A stretch of 64,000 bases of DNA from Doryteuthis pealeii (GCA_023376005.1 CM042148.1:69458739-69522738), one strand, 5' to 3'. Counted from the first letter of the stretch, positions 18,859 to 28,447 are shown. Notes: generated by a model from the sequence alone, not told the origin. Translations and numbers: made by a program.

Positions 18859-20123
18859 TGATAATCAAAGCATGGTTGATAATACACAGAAGAATAACAA
18901 ATGCAGGTAAAGTGGTGACAGAGATGAGGCAGTAAATCAGATAATAAGCAAATGCAACAAGATAGCACAAAAGGAATATAAGACTAGGCTCGACTGGGTA
19001 GGAAAGTTGATCCACTAGGAATTGTGCAAGAGATTAAAATTTGACCTTGATAACAAATGGTTGGTTGAATTTTACATGTCAACCCTTGTCGGGTTATTTT
19101 ATGCCGAAAACATTTTTGTTTTATTTATTCTTAATGGGTATTCAAAATTTAAAAAAAAACTCAATCTTTTTTTAAATTCAATTTTGAATTTCACATTTTT
19201 AAAAACTCATGTTTTTGATCTATTAACCCATACATGGGATTTTAACAGATACTACCACACTGGGTCAGAGTGGACCTGGGAGTAATGACGAAGAAAGGGT
19301 ACTCCACATTCCCCACAGTCCCAAAATTGGAAATTCCCCATTAGATGCAGTTTAACGTCATACCCAGGGCAACACTCAACTACCGCTTTGAACACAAATA
19401 TAATGAAAAGGGTTGGGGATTCCCATAAGGGCAAAAGGGGTTAGGACAATCATGTAGGTGCTAGTATTGATAGGTGTAGGTGCTAGGTTTAATATGACCA
19501 ACCGATTGATCGGAGCGGGCCTTCTTCGACTTTGGCCCTTTCTTAGGCTAGACGCTTAAGTAATTGCCAAAGTGGAGTGTTGCATGTCTAGGACTGCGCA
19601 CCCATCAAGATTCCATCCTTAAGAATCACGAGTCGCCACCCATCATCAAGAGGTGTCACCATTAGGGGGGATTTTACCCGTCTGCAGAGGTGCAGTCTGT
19701 GTATTCTTCTGTTCCAGCCGATAGGACTGATGACAAATGGTATATGCACAAAGCAGAAGCTAATCTCGAACATGCGATGCATAAAATTCCCTGGAACATT
19801 GAGATACAAACATATCCCCTAATCTCGGCCAGAAAACCAGATCTCGTGTTAATTAACGAGAAGAAAATAACTTATCATTTTGTAGATCATATCATTTCAG
19901 CGGACCATTGAGAAAAAATTAAAGAAAGTGGAAAGATAGACAACAACTTGGATTTTGACAGAGAGCTAAAAATGAAATAGTGACGGTGTTACTGATTGTA
20001 TTTAGAACACTTGGAACAGCACCTAAAACCTGGAAAAGAGACTGGAGGAACTGGAGATATGAGGAAGGATCGATTCCATCTAGATCACAGCACTATTGAA
20101 ATCGGTTAGGAGACTTATAGGAG

Positions 20124-20124
<1 letters not shown>
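18859..20124 (+). mobile_element. LINE copy interrupted by an RP600 insertion
   Basis: LINE sequence occupies 18859-19060 and resumes at 19741-20124. It encodes a decayed zinc knuckle (NNKC..., SKCNKIAQKEYKTRLDWVGK), then KWYMHKAEANLEHAMHKIPW, ISARKPDLVLINEK and ELEIGG-like remnants. Stops and frameshifts are numerous. Its plus-strand orientation matches the preceding copy; (ATT)n follows at 20127. Confidence 0.75.
19061..19727 (-). mobile_element. RP600 retroposon inside the LINE
   Basis: Full-length 667-bp copy. TGATAACAAATGG (19048-19060) and TGATGACAAATGG (19728-19740) are the target duplication, one mismatch. It starts TTGGTTGAATTTTACATGTC and contains GGGTCAGAGTGGACCTGGGA and CCGATTGATCGGAGC. 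The poly-T/AT region at 19150-19215 is longer than in other copies, and divergence indicates an older insertion. Confidence 0.85.
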
Positions 20125-20126
<2 letters not shown>

Positions 20127-20168
<42 letters not shown>

Positions 20169-20924
20169 CTTTTTCTTACTCCTTGAGATATATTCAAACC
20201 AGTGTAAACTGATGGTCTATCACTGGAGTCTGAGTGACAACAAGTCTCCTCAGGTCTCTATGACTCTTCTGAGTATTCTAGCCGATCTTAACAGTGCTGT
20301 TGTCTGGATGGTCTCGATTCTTTCTCAGATTTTCAATTCCTCTACTTTGTTTTCTAAAATTTTGGGGACCATTCCAAGAGCGCCAATTACAATTGGTATC
20401 AAAAAATTAAAATTAGTGAAATAGATCACTAATTAGGACTGAGCCTATTCTAGTAGTGACCACCCGAAAGGAGTTTAACAGGTTTAAATTCTGAGTTTTT
20501 CTTCTCTTAGACTGGTTGTCTAACCAAGGTTAAAGAGTCCAGTATTCTCAACTATTTACCCATAACTGGAGAGTGAGCAGTTGAATTCATACCTTTCCCA
20601 AGCGTATTAGTGCTATGTGAACTCTAGCTTCGTCCAGGTTTTGAATTCGGGTCGACGAGTCCATTTCCTACGACTCTAACCATTAGACCACGTGCCTCCA
20701 AGTTTCACATTCACCCTCTATATTCCACAGTTTTTTTTTTTCAATTCTCTAGCAAGGTCTAGGTATTTGTCTATCTTTTCGTTTTCTTTCATCTTCACCC
20801 TGTGGTCTGCTGGAACTGCAAAATCTACCAGATGACAAGTTTTCTTTTTTATGTTAATGGCTAGGATAAGATGACCCGTCTTTATCTCAAAGTCACAGAG
20901 AATTTTATGCGTTTCATTCTAAAG
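20127..20924 (-). mobile_element. LINE 3' fragment interrupted by SINE-B
   Basis: Minus-strand LINE from the 3' end next to (ATT)n (20127-20168), through the GALGT region at about 20404. It resumes at 20703 with the KVNVKLEI/ARELKK region and continues to the endonuclease region near 20920. Confidence 0.7.
20405..20702 (-). mobile_element. SINE-B nested in LINE
   Basis: Reverse SINE-B with a recognisable head at its right end (CTAACCATTAGACCACGTGC in reverse gives the A box; TTTTGAATTCGGGTCG the B box), body CCCATAACTGGAGAGTGAGC and a degraded tail on the left. It splits the LINE between ATTGGTATCA and the ACTTTCAC-type continuation. I could not define a clean target duplication. Confidence 0.7.
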
Positions 20925-21302
20925 AACAGTTTCTGGTTTATTATGTCCTTCCTTGTGAGTTTTCTACACAAGCGTTAGCTGGTGTACTTTCACTTGAATC
21001 TGAGTGATAACAAATCTCTACAGATTTCCAGTACTCTTTTGAGTTGTCTAACCGATCTTAACAATGTTGGTGTTTGGATGGACTCGACTTTTCCTTTAAT
21101 TTTCAATTCTTCCATTCTTTTTGTTCCAAACCTTTAGCGACCGTTCCTAGGGCACTCATTGCTATTGTTATCACCGTCACCCTCATGTTTAACATTTTTT
21201 CCTGTCCTCTGGCAAGGTCCAAGTGTTTGTTTATCTTTTTGTATTCTTTTCACTCTGTGTCCATCGGAATGGTAAAATCCCCTGGAAGACATTATTATTA
21301 TT
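20925..21302 (-). mobile_element. LINE 3' fragment, diverged
   Basis: Minus-strand LINE end (CCTTGTGAGTTTTCTACACA, GTGTACTTTCACTTGAATC) through the GAL region to ARxKCL. It is more diverged than its neighbours and ends at a short ATTATTATTATTT. Confidence 0.65.
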
Positions 21303-21907
21303 TACTCCTTTTGAGTTTTCACATCAGTGTTAGCTGATGGTCTTTCACTGGAGTCTGAGTGACAGCAAGTCTCCTCAGGTCTCCAGGACTCTTCTGAGTA
21401 TTCTGGCAGATTGTAGCAGTGCAGTGTTCTGAATGGTTTCAATCCTTCCTCTGATATCCAAACTTTCCAAGCCTTTTTCTAATCCTTTTGGGACTGTTCC
21501 AAGTGCACTAACTACAATTGGTATCACTTTGACTTTTATATTCCATAACATTTTCAGTTCTCAGGCAAAATCCACCAGTTGACAAGTTCTTTCTTTTTTG
21601 TTTATCAACACTAGGTCTGGCCTTCTTGCTGGGATAAGGTGATCCATTTTTATCTCAAAGTCCCAGAGAATTTTGTGCGTTTCGTTCTCAAGAACAGATT
21701 CTGGTTTATGCATATACCATTTTGTTGTGTGGTCAAAATTTAATTTTTTGCATAATTCCAGTGGATCACCTTCCCAACCCAGTCGTGTCTAGTTTTGTAT
21801 TCTCGTTGTGCTAGTTTGCTACATTCGCAGAGTATATGGTTAACAGTCTCATCTCTATTACCGCAAAATCTACATTTACTATTTTGTTGGGTCTTATCAA
21901 TTTTTGC

Positions 21908-21942
<35 letters not shown>
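21303..21942 (-). mobile_element. Longest LINE fragment: zinc knuckle plus endonuclease region
   Basis: Read on the minus strand from about 21908: KAKIDKTQQNSKCRFCGNRD, then ETVNHILCECSKLAQREYKT, then RHDWVGKV. CRFCG...H....C is a CCHC zinc knuckle (C-x2-C-x8-H-x4-C), the motif that precedes the REL-endonuclease in R2/R4-type LINEs. Downstream are YMHKP-, RRPDLV- and ELKxLWN-like remnants with frameshifts and an internal deletion. (ATT)n lies at 21909-21942. Confidence 0.8.
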
Positions 21943-22120
21943 GATTTGCGAGATTTTCCCACTTGTTTTAACTGGTAAATTTTCACTGGAGTCTGAGTGA
22001 CATCAAGTCTCCTCAGGTCTCGAGAATGTTCTGAGTATTCTAGCTGATCTTAATCGAGATATAGTCAGGTATTTGTCTATCCTTTCATTTTCTTTACTTT
22101 ACTGATTATTATTATTATTA
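21943..22120 (-). mobile_element. LINE 3' fragment, internally deleted
   Basis: 3' terminus and CACTGGAGTCTGAGTGACAT block joined by a deletion to the KxxKYLxL region (AGGTATTTGTCTATCC), then ATTATTATTATTATG. About 155 bp. Confidence 0.65.
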
Positions 22121-22584
22121 TGAGTTTTTCACATCAGCGTTAGCTGATGGTCTTTCACTGGAGTCTGAGTGACAACAAGTCTCCGCAAGCCTCCAGGACT
22201 CTTCTGAGTATTCTGCCAGATTGCAACAGTGCAGTATTCTGGATAGTCTTAATTATTCCTCTGATTTCCAGATTTTCCAATCTTTTTTCCAAGCTTTTTG
22301 GGACCGTTCCAAGTGCACCAACTACAATTGGTATCACTTTGACTTTCATATTCCATAACTTTTTCAGTTCTCTGGCAAGGTCCATGTATTTGTCTATTTT
22401 TTCGTTTTTTGCTTCAGCTTCCCCCCTGTGATCTGCTGGAACTACAAAATCCACCAATTGAGAAGTTCTTTCTTTTTTGTTAATCAACACCAGGTCTGGT
22501 CTTCTTGCTGAGATAAGGTGATCCGTTTTTATCTCAAAGTCCCAGAGAATTTTATGTATTTCGTTCTCAAGATTATTATTATTA
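22121..22584 (-). mobile_element. LINE 3' fragment, best open frame (111 aa)
   Basis: A minus-strand frame at 22155-22490 reads INKKERTSQLVDFVVPADHR, KIDKYMDLARELKKLWNMKV, KVIPIVVGALGTVPKSLEKR and ILRRVLEACGDLLSLRLQ. It extends upstream as HLISARRPDLVLIN. This is the C-terminus of the LINE protein, with the natural stop region just after LSLRLQ. (ATT)n lies at its 5' edge. Confidence 0.8.
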
Positions 22585-23064
22585 TTTTACTCCTTTTGAG
22601 TTTTCACAACAGCATTAGCTGATGGTCTTTCACTGGAGTCTGAGTGACAGCAAGTCTCCTCAGGTCTTCAGGACTCTTCTGAGTATTCTGGCAGACTCCA
22701 GCACTGCAGTGTTCTGAATGGTTTCAATCCTTCCTCTGATTTCCAAACTTTCCAAACCATTTTTTAATCCTTTTGGGACTGTTCCAAGTGCACGAACCAC
22801 AATTGGTATCACTTTCACTTTCATGTTCCATAACTTTTTCAGTTCTCTGGCAATATCCAGATATTTGTCAATTTTTTCATTTTCCTTTAGCTTCACCCTG
22901 TGATCTGCTGGAACTGCAAAATCCACCAGTTGAAAAGTTCTTTCTTTTTTGTGTATCAACACCAGGTCTGGTCTTCTTGCTGGGATAAGGTGATCCGTTT
23001 TTATCTCAGATATTCCCAGAGAATTTTATGCGTTTCGTTCTCAAGATTATTATTATTATTATTA
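22585..23064 (-). mobile_element. LINE 3' fragment, open frame of 100 aa
   Basis: Minus-strand 22660-22962 reads LIHKKERTFQLVDFAVPADH, KYLDIARELKKLWNMKVKVI, ALGTVPKGLKNGLESLEIRG and SARILRRVLKT. It has the same extent as the preceding copy and the same (ATT)n at both ends, as expected for serial insertion into TAA repeats. Confidence 0.8.
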
Positions 23065-23225
23065 TCTCTTGATGGTCTTCCACTGGAGTCTGAGTGACAG
23101 CAAGTCTCCTCAGGTCTCCAGGACTCTTCTGAGTATTCTGTCAGATTGCAGCAATGCAGTATTCTGGATGGTATCAATCCTTCCTCTGATTTCCAGACTT
23201 TCCAAACCCTTTTCCAATCCTTTCC
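23065..23225 (-). mobile_element. LINE 3' fragment, short
   Basis: 3' terminus to the LEIRGRID region only. The 5' junction is at about 23224 (CCAATCCTTT|CCCGATTTC), directly against the exon-like segment rather than (ATT)n. Confidence 0.75.
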
Positions 23226-23575
23226 CGATTTCTAGCCTCGTGCCACAACCATGCTATCTTCAATTTGTGAATCTGTGGGTGCACATCCCTGTATCCATTG
23301 ACAAATGCTGCACCAGTGATTCATCTGATAATGTTGTGAAGATGTAATCAGAGCAAGTCAAATTAGCCCATTTATTAATGAACGTTAGTCGTCGTAAACT
23401 GTAAGAGTTGCTGTCTGGATAAGCCACACCCTTCATGTTAGGTTGTTTAAAGAACACTTGGCCTACATCACCCGAGATTTCTTTGTTGGTGGCATGGCGT
23501 GAGAAAAATACCAGACCGACAAGTGTAACAGTACTCACATCCCTATGGAGCAGCATAACGTTGGAAGAGGTATTT
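23226..23575 (-). pseudogene. Exon-like open segment, unrecognised protein
   Basis: Minus-strand open frame of about 98 codons from the first Met (23260-23556), of normal complexity. It includes HRDVSTVTLVGLVFFSRHAT, GDVGQVFFKQPNMKGVAYPD, SYSLRRLTFINKWANL and CSDYIFTTLSDESLVQHLSM. I do not recognise the family. A good splice-donor-like GTGAGTAC lies inside the frame near 23531-23538. It is fused upstream, in the same orientation, to a 5'-truncated LINE end, and a SINE abuts the other side. It could be a host exon, an exon captured by LINE template switching, or an unknown transposon protein. Confidence 0.4.
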
Positions 23576-23645
23576 ATTTACTCAACCTGTCCACCACGAG
23601 TAGGATGTGACACAAGGTCGCAAGTATGGGGCATCCAGTGAGGAT
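23568..23645 (-). mobile_element. SINE-C fragment
   Basis: Reverse of a SINE-C end: GGCATCCAGTGAGGATT (reverse of AATCCTCACTGGATGCC) and ACACAAGGTCGCAAGTATGG, with a TTTATTTACTCAACCTGTCC tail. Confidence 0.55.
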
Positions 23646-23767
23646 TGCCTAATGTTGGAAGATGGTTAGCTACCTTATTTCGAAAAAAAAAAAAAAAGAT
23701 TTTCTGGTGGTGTGATTTCGACCCGCTGTGGATGCTCTGTCTTTTCGGCCTTGTGTCAAGCTAATTC
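23645..23767 (+). mobile_element. tRNA-like SINE-D, copy 1
   Basis: GATGGTTAGCTACCTTATTT (A-box-like), GTGATTTCGACCCGCTGTGG (B-box-like) and tail TTTTCGGCCTTGTGTCAAGC. Same family as 24302-24440; the two copies flank an RP600 element. Confidence 0.5.
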
Positions 23768-24300
23768 GTTGGATGGTTGGATTTTACGACATGTCAACCT
23801 TTGTTGGGTTATTTTGTGCCGAAGAGGTTTGGTTTTATTCCTTCTTGATTTGAATTGAACTTTTCATTTCAAATTAAATTTTTTTCTTCAAACTCAATTT
23901 TTTAAACTCAATTTTTTAAAACTCATTTTTTTTCTATTTAGTCCATAGATGAGACCCTAACTGATACTACCACTCCGGGTCAGAGTAGACGCGGTAGTAA
24001 TGGTAATGAAGTGGTAATCCACATTCCACAAGACATTAAGACCCTCAGCCATCACCTTTTAACACATATATGATAAAAAGGGTCGTAGCTTGCCATAAGC
24101 ACAATACGGTTGGGACAATCATATAGATGCTTGGGCTTGACGTGCTCAGCCGATTAATTGGAGGGGGTTCTTCGACTACCCGTCTAGCCTAAAGCATCAC
24201 GGATCTCCACCCACAGTAAACAGGTGGCCCCATTAGGGAGTCTGATGACTCTGCGGAGGTACAATCGGTGTATTCTAAAGTCCTTGCAAACAGGGCTACC
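23768..24300 (-). mobile_element. RP600 retroposon, diverged
   Basis: Starts GGATGGTTGGATTTTACGAC. It contains CATAGATGAGACCCTAACTG, CCACTCCGGGTCAGAGTAGA, GGACAATCATATAGATGCTT and ACAGGTGGCCCCATTAGGGA, and ends near CTTGCAAACAGGGC. It lies between two direct SINE-D copies. No clean short target duplication was found. Confidence 0.7.
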
Positions 24301-24301
24301 T

Positions 24302-24440
24302 AACGCTGGAAGATGGTTAGCTAGCTTGTTTCGTAAAGAAATTGCTGGCAGAGTGATTTCGACCTCAAGGGGATGCTCTGCTTTTTCGACCTTGTATCAA
24401 ATAAGTAAAGAAAACGAAAGGATAGACCTTAGTAAATAAG
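24302..24440 (+). mobile_element. tRNA-like SINE-D, copy 2
   Basis: CTGGAAGATGGTTAGCTAGC, GAGTGATTTCGACCTCAAGG and TTTTTCGACCTTGTATCAAA repeat the layout of copy 1, with an added AAGTAAAGAAAACGAAAGG tail. Confidence 0.5.
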
Positions 24441-24475
24441 AAGATTGATTGATTGATTGATTGATTGATCGATTG

Positions 24476-24560
24476 ATCAATTTTAATGGGATGTCAACCC
24501 ATCTAGGATTATTTTAGTCCAATAGGTATGCTTATATTTAATTTTGTGTATAATCGTTTC
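24476..24560 (-). mobile_element. RP600 3'-end fragment
   Basis: AATTTTAATGGGATGTCAAC and TAGGATTATTTTAGTCCAA correspond to the 'TTTTACGGCATGTCAACC...GGGTTATTTTATGCCGAA' terminus. The rest is absent. GATT repeats precede it. Confidence 0.4.
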
Positions 24561-24578
24561 TGAAGAATCTTTGGTTAA

Positions 24579-24987
24579 ATCCTACTTAACGGACATAAAT
24601 TCACCCCGCCGAAAGAAAAAAAAAATACTAAAAATCAGGGAATTAACCGAATTTGATGAAATTTTCAGTGTTGATAATAAATAAAAGATATAATGCACCA
24701 GTTATTTTATCTAAAAACTTATACATTTTTTCAGGTCAATTAACTTTGAACCACGTATGTTTGTGAATCTGTGTTACGCCTCAAAGATACGTGGTTCAAA
24801 GTTAACTGACCTGAAAAAATGTAAGAGTTTTCAAATAACATAACTGGTGCATTATATTGTTTATTCATTAATATATTAACACTACTGAAAATTTCATTAA
24901 ATTCGGTTAATTCCCTGATTTTTAGGATTTTTTTTTCTTTCGGAGAGGTGACATACGATGGTGGAATTTATGTCCGTTAAGTAGGAT
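24579..24987. mobile_element. 409-bp TTAA-flanked MITE
   Basis: Perfect 24-bp terminal inverted repeat: ATCCTACTTAACGGACATAA... at left and ...TTATGTCCGTTAAGTAGGAT at right. TTAA stands on both sides (24575-24578, 24988-24991). Most of each half pairs with the other, around a centre CAAAGATACGTGGTTCAAAG. TTAA targeting is typical of piggyBac, but no transposase is present. The same length recurs at 50835-51243. Confidence 0.8.
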
Positions 24988-24991
24988 TTAA

Positions 24992-25360
24992 ACGATTTTT
25001 TTGTATGGTTATATTCTATGGCTAGAGGTTAGCGAATTGAATTCATTGTATTTTTATATTTACTGTGTAGTTGTTTCTTAAGAGTTTTCTTTCATAGTCA
25101 GGATATCAAGTATTACATGCTTTCAAATATTACTATCTAATACAAATAATTTGCACAGAATGGTGTGGTTTCAAGTATTCCTATCTAAAATAATAATTAT
25201 ATGGTATCAAGTAATTATTTATATTTAATAATAACCATTTGTTTGCACACAGTTGTATTATTTCAAGTAATTAATAATAATCTTTAGTAAAAAATTATAG
25301 CTTCAAGTAACTATTCTAAATAGAAATAATTTACAGTTATATGCAAAGTTATATGTACAG
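24992..25360. repeat. Degenerate tandem repeat (TTTCAAGTAATTA type)
   Basis: 25095-25340 repeats a pattern of TATCAAGTATT / TTTCAAGTAATTA, AATAATAATT and TTTGCACACAGT-like text every ~65-80 bp with heavy divergence. The rest is unassigned. Confidence 0.4.
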
Positions 25361-25376
25361 ATGGGATCCCAACAGG

Positions 25377-25946
25377 TCTGGTTTGGTTTGTTTTGTTTTA
25401 CGGCACATCAACCTCGGTGGGTCATTTAATGCCGACAAAGTTGTGAAATAAATTCATTCTTAATGCATAATACAATTTTGTTTATAAACTCATGTTTTTC
25501 TATTCAACCCATAGATGGGACCCTAACAAGTACTACCACTCCGGGTCAGAGTGGTCCAGGGAACAATGGTGATGAAGGACTGCTCCACATTCCCAAAAAC
25601 CTCCAGAACTGGAACCTCACCATCAGATAACGTAATTCCCAGGACACCGCCTTCTAGCACCCATATGATAAGAAGGATTGGGGGTTGCCATAAGGGCAAT
25701 AGGGTTGGGGCAATCATATAAGTGCTAGGGCTTGAAGTGGTCAGCCGATTGATCGGAGGGGGTCTCTCCGACCGCCCGTCTAGCCCAAGAAAAGTGGAAC
25801 ATTGCAAGTCAAGGACTGCTCAGCCACCTGGGTTCTATCCTTAAGCATCACGGGTCACCACCCACGGCCAACAGGTGGCCCCATTGGGGGAGTCTTACCC
25901 CTCTACAGAGGTGCAATCGGTGCATTCTAACACCACAGCCGACAGA
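25377..25946 (-). mobile_element. RP600 retroposon with exact 16-bp duplication, nested in an older RP600
   Basis: ATGGGATCCCAACAGG at 25361-25376 and 25947-25962 is exact. The element begins TCTGGTTTGGTTTGTTTTGT and ends AACACCACAGCCGACAGA. Small deletions occur internally. The target text itself matches the 'ATAGATGGGACCCTAACAGG' block of RP600, and the right flank continues as a degenerate RP600 body. Confidence 0.85.
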
Positions 25947-25962
25947 ATGGGATCCCAACAGG

Positions 25963-26132
25963 GACGATCAACCTGGGTCAGAATGATAGCAATGAAGGGG
26001 TACTCCACGCTCTCCAGATCTCCAGAACTGGAGCCCCACTATCAGATGCAACTTTTATATATGCATTTTTGGAAGGGTCTTAACTCTCTGTGGAGGATAC
26101 AGTCAGCATATTCTACGCCTCACTCACAGGAC
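25963..26132 (-). mobile_element. Degenerate RP600 (host of the insertion)
   Basis: AACCTGGGTCAGAATGATAG, GGTACTCCACGCTCTCCAG, CTCTGTGGAGGATACAGTC and CACTCACAGGACGATAG form a shortened RP600 body with a large central deletion. Confidence 0.5.
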
Positions 26133-26137
26133 GATAG

Positions 26138-26395
26138 ATAAGTAAAGTAAGTAAAGTTGGCAGAGTGACCTATTGTCGGTATAAGCCAGATAGAGAGGGA
26201 GTCTATTCCCTTTTTGCTAGTGCTAGACCAAGTAGATTGTTATTGTTGATGTGGAGCGCCACACCTACTGTCAGCTCCCCACTTTACCGCCCAGATCATA
26301 TTACCCAATCTCCTGCGCTGAGTTAGCGGGTAGCGGTATCGAACCCGGAACTTTGCGATTCCCGGGAGGGTGCTTTACCGACTGAGATAGATAAC
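26138..26395 (-). mobile_element. SINE-A, complete copy
   Basis: Reverse copy from TAAAGTAAGTAAAGTTGGC to the tRNA-like head (GGTATCGAACCCGGAACTTT as B box; TTTACCGACTGAGATAGATA as A box in reverse). It carries an 8-base addition in CAGATCATATTACCCAATCT also seen at 53095, defining a subfamily. Confidence 0.75.
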
Positions 26396-26639
26396 TAGCT
26401 TTTATCCGAGAGCCTTCGTTAACAGGTTTATTTATGTAGGCTCGCGAGTGTGAGTTTGATCCTCACTGGGTGTTTTGTTGTTGCAGGCTTGTGTCTGACT
26501 AATCACAACTTCGTAAAACAGCTTGTTTGATGCAAATAAGTGGGTGTTTTAGGCTAAGCTCCGCAACACTTAATTGCCAATATGGCTTGTCTCTAATTGG
26601 GCAATTAGTTCTCTTTGAATAATAATAACCCCACCACCC
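26396..26639 (+). other. Unassigned, with a tRNA-like segment
   Basis: TTTATGTAGGCTCGCGAGTG and AGTTTGATCCTCACTGGGTG (26426-26475) look like a degraded tRNA-type head. The rest is unassigned. Confidence 0.35.
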
Positions 26640-26838
26640 ACCCTGCGCTGTGTCGGCAGGGCTTAGAATTCGCCGACTGTATCCCCAACAGAGGGTAAGA
26701 CACCCCCACCCCAAAAGAGGGTGTCCTAAGAATTACTCTAAACTGTATCTGATGGCGAGGCGAGATCTAGGGGCTGTGGGGTACCCCTTCGCTACTATCA
26801 TTCCAAGGTCCACCCTGCTTGATCGTACCTGTTAGAAT
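26640..26838 (+). mobile_element. RP600 fragment, opposite orientation
   Basis: GCTGTGTCGGCAGGGCTTAG, AATTCGCCGACTGTATCCCC and GAGGGTAAGACACCCCCAC are the reverse complement of the RP600 right end. A large internal deletion joins this to ACTGTATCTGATGGCGAGGC and CATTCCAAGGTCCACCCTG. Confidence 0.6.
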
Positions 26839-26847
26839 CAAGAATAA

Positions 26848-27105
26848 AGGCCAGGTTAGCTCAGTCGGTAGAGCGTTCGGCTAGAAATCACAAGGTTCCT
26901 AGTTCAAAACCGACCCTCGCCAACTCAGCGTATGAGTAACACAGGGATCTGTGCGGTAAAGTAAGGAGCCGATGGTAAGTGTGGCGCTCTGTCTCATACG
27001 TAAAAAAACATCTCCTTGGTCTAGCGCTAGTGAAAAGGGGATAGACTTCCTCGCTGATTGGCTGCTACCGACTATAGGCCACCCCGACAACTTTTACTTA
27101 CTCGA
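26848..27105 (+). mobile_element. SINE-A, near-complete
   Basis: GGTTAGCTCAGTCGGTAGAG opens a tRNA-like head; TAGTTCAAAACCGACCC is the B box. The body and terminal CCGACAACTTTTACTTACT are complete. A useful reference copy. It is not a tRNA gene: the stems do not close and a SINE body follows. Confidence 0.85.
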
Positions 27106-27225
27106 AGCTATAATTGTTTACTAAGGATTATTATTAATTACTTGAAACCATGTAACTGTGATATTACACCAAGGTCCACTCTGACCTTATATGGTTCCAT
27201 CTATTGGTCAAATAGATCTATATAC

Positions 27226-27462
27226 AAAATTTAGAGTTCGAATCCTGGACGAGGCTGTTTGAATTTCACATAGGACAAATACCCTTTGAAAAGGTATGCA
27301 TCCAACTATTCTCCCGCCAGCTATGGGCAAATAGGAGGACAAATCGAGCTCTTTAACCATAGGCAAGCAGTCTAGGAGAAGGGACAACCCAGAATTCAAA
27401 CCTGTTAAACTTAAAAATTGACCTTGTGTCACATCCTGCTCGTGGAGAGGGATTGGGTAAAT
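27226..27462 (+). mobile_element. SINE-B, slightly 5'-truncated
   Basis: Starts at the B box (GAGTTCGAATCCTGGACGAG). Body: GCCAGCTATGGGCAAATAG. Tail: GTCACATCCTGCTCGTGGAG...TTGGGTAAATA. Confidence 0.75.
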
Positions 27463-27859
27463 ACATACCCAATATATTTGGATTTCAACCTTACAAAATT
27501 ATTACTCATACAGAAGTCGACAAGTATTTTTTTTTATTTAAAAAAAATTCGACCTATACACGAGTATACACGGCACACTGTGTAGAACATGACCTCATAA
27601 AGTTGATTGGAATTATCATTTTGATTTTTTTCATTGGCTAAAAAAAAATGATGAGTGAAATTGAAATTGAAAGCGCACCATAAGGAAATGAAGTAGAGGG
27701 GTAGGGTGGGGAAGGAAATGGTCATGTTCGAATCCCCTGTTTCCTGTCACTGTATCACTTGACTTTTCGTTCCGTGGTCATATTTTTCTACGCCCCTTTT
27801 GTCACTATCGTTTGCGAATGATAGACAGATGAGCAATAACACACGATAGTCATGAATCG
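27463..27859. other. Unassigned sequence
   Basis: No gene or repeat family recognised. Confidence 0.35.
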
Positions 27860-27934
27860 ATATATATATATATATAATTATATATATATATATTTGTGTG
27901 TGTGTGTGTGTGTGTGTGTACATATATATATATG

Positions 27935-27994
<60 letters not shown>

Positions 27995-28105
27995 TAGATA
28001 GATAAGAATAGTGATAAATAGACAGATATCTGGGTACATATAAGGTGTTAGATAGATTGATGTGAACAGAATGATAGATGGATGCACGTGAATAGACTAA
28101 CATAC

Positions 28106-28139
<34 letters not shown>

Positions 28140-28416
28140 GTAAAGACTTAGACAGGCAGACAGACAGATAAATAGATAGATAGATAGATTGATGGATATA
28201 GTATATAGAAAGAAAGATATATATATGTGGGGTCTTAGATGTAAAGACATATAGATAGGTACGTAGATAGATTGATAATTGTGGAGACTTAGATATTGAG
28301 ATAGAAAGATAGATGTGAACAGACTGATAGATACATATGAATAGACTGAGATAGATAGATACATAGATAGGCATGAAGGCTTGGATAAATAGATAGATGT
28401 GAAGACCTAGAGATAG

Positions 28417-28447
<31 letters not shown>

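Noticed and set aside
26850..26925. Functional tRNA gene (Lys-like)
   Set aside because: A and B boxes are present but acceptor and T stems do not close, and the SINE-A body follows, as in many other copies.
27747..28374. 205-codon frame on the minus strand
   Set aside because: Translation of GATA/TA/TG arrays.
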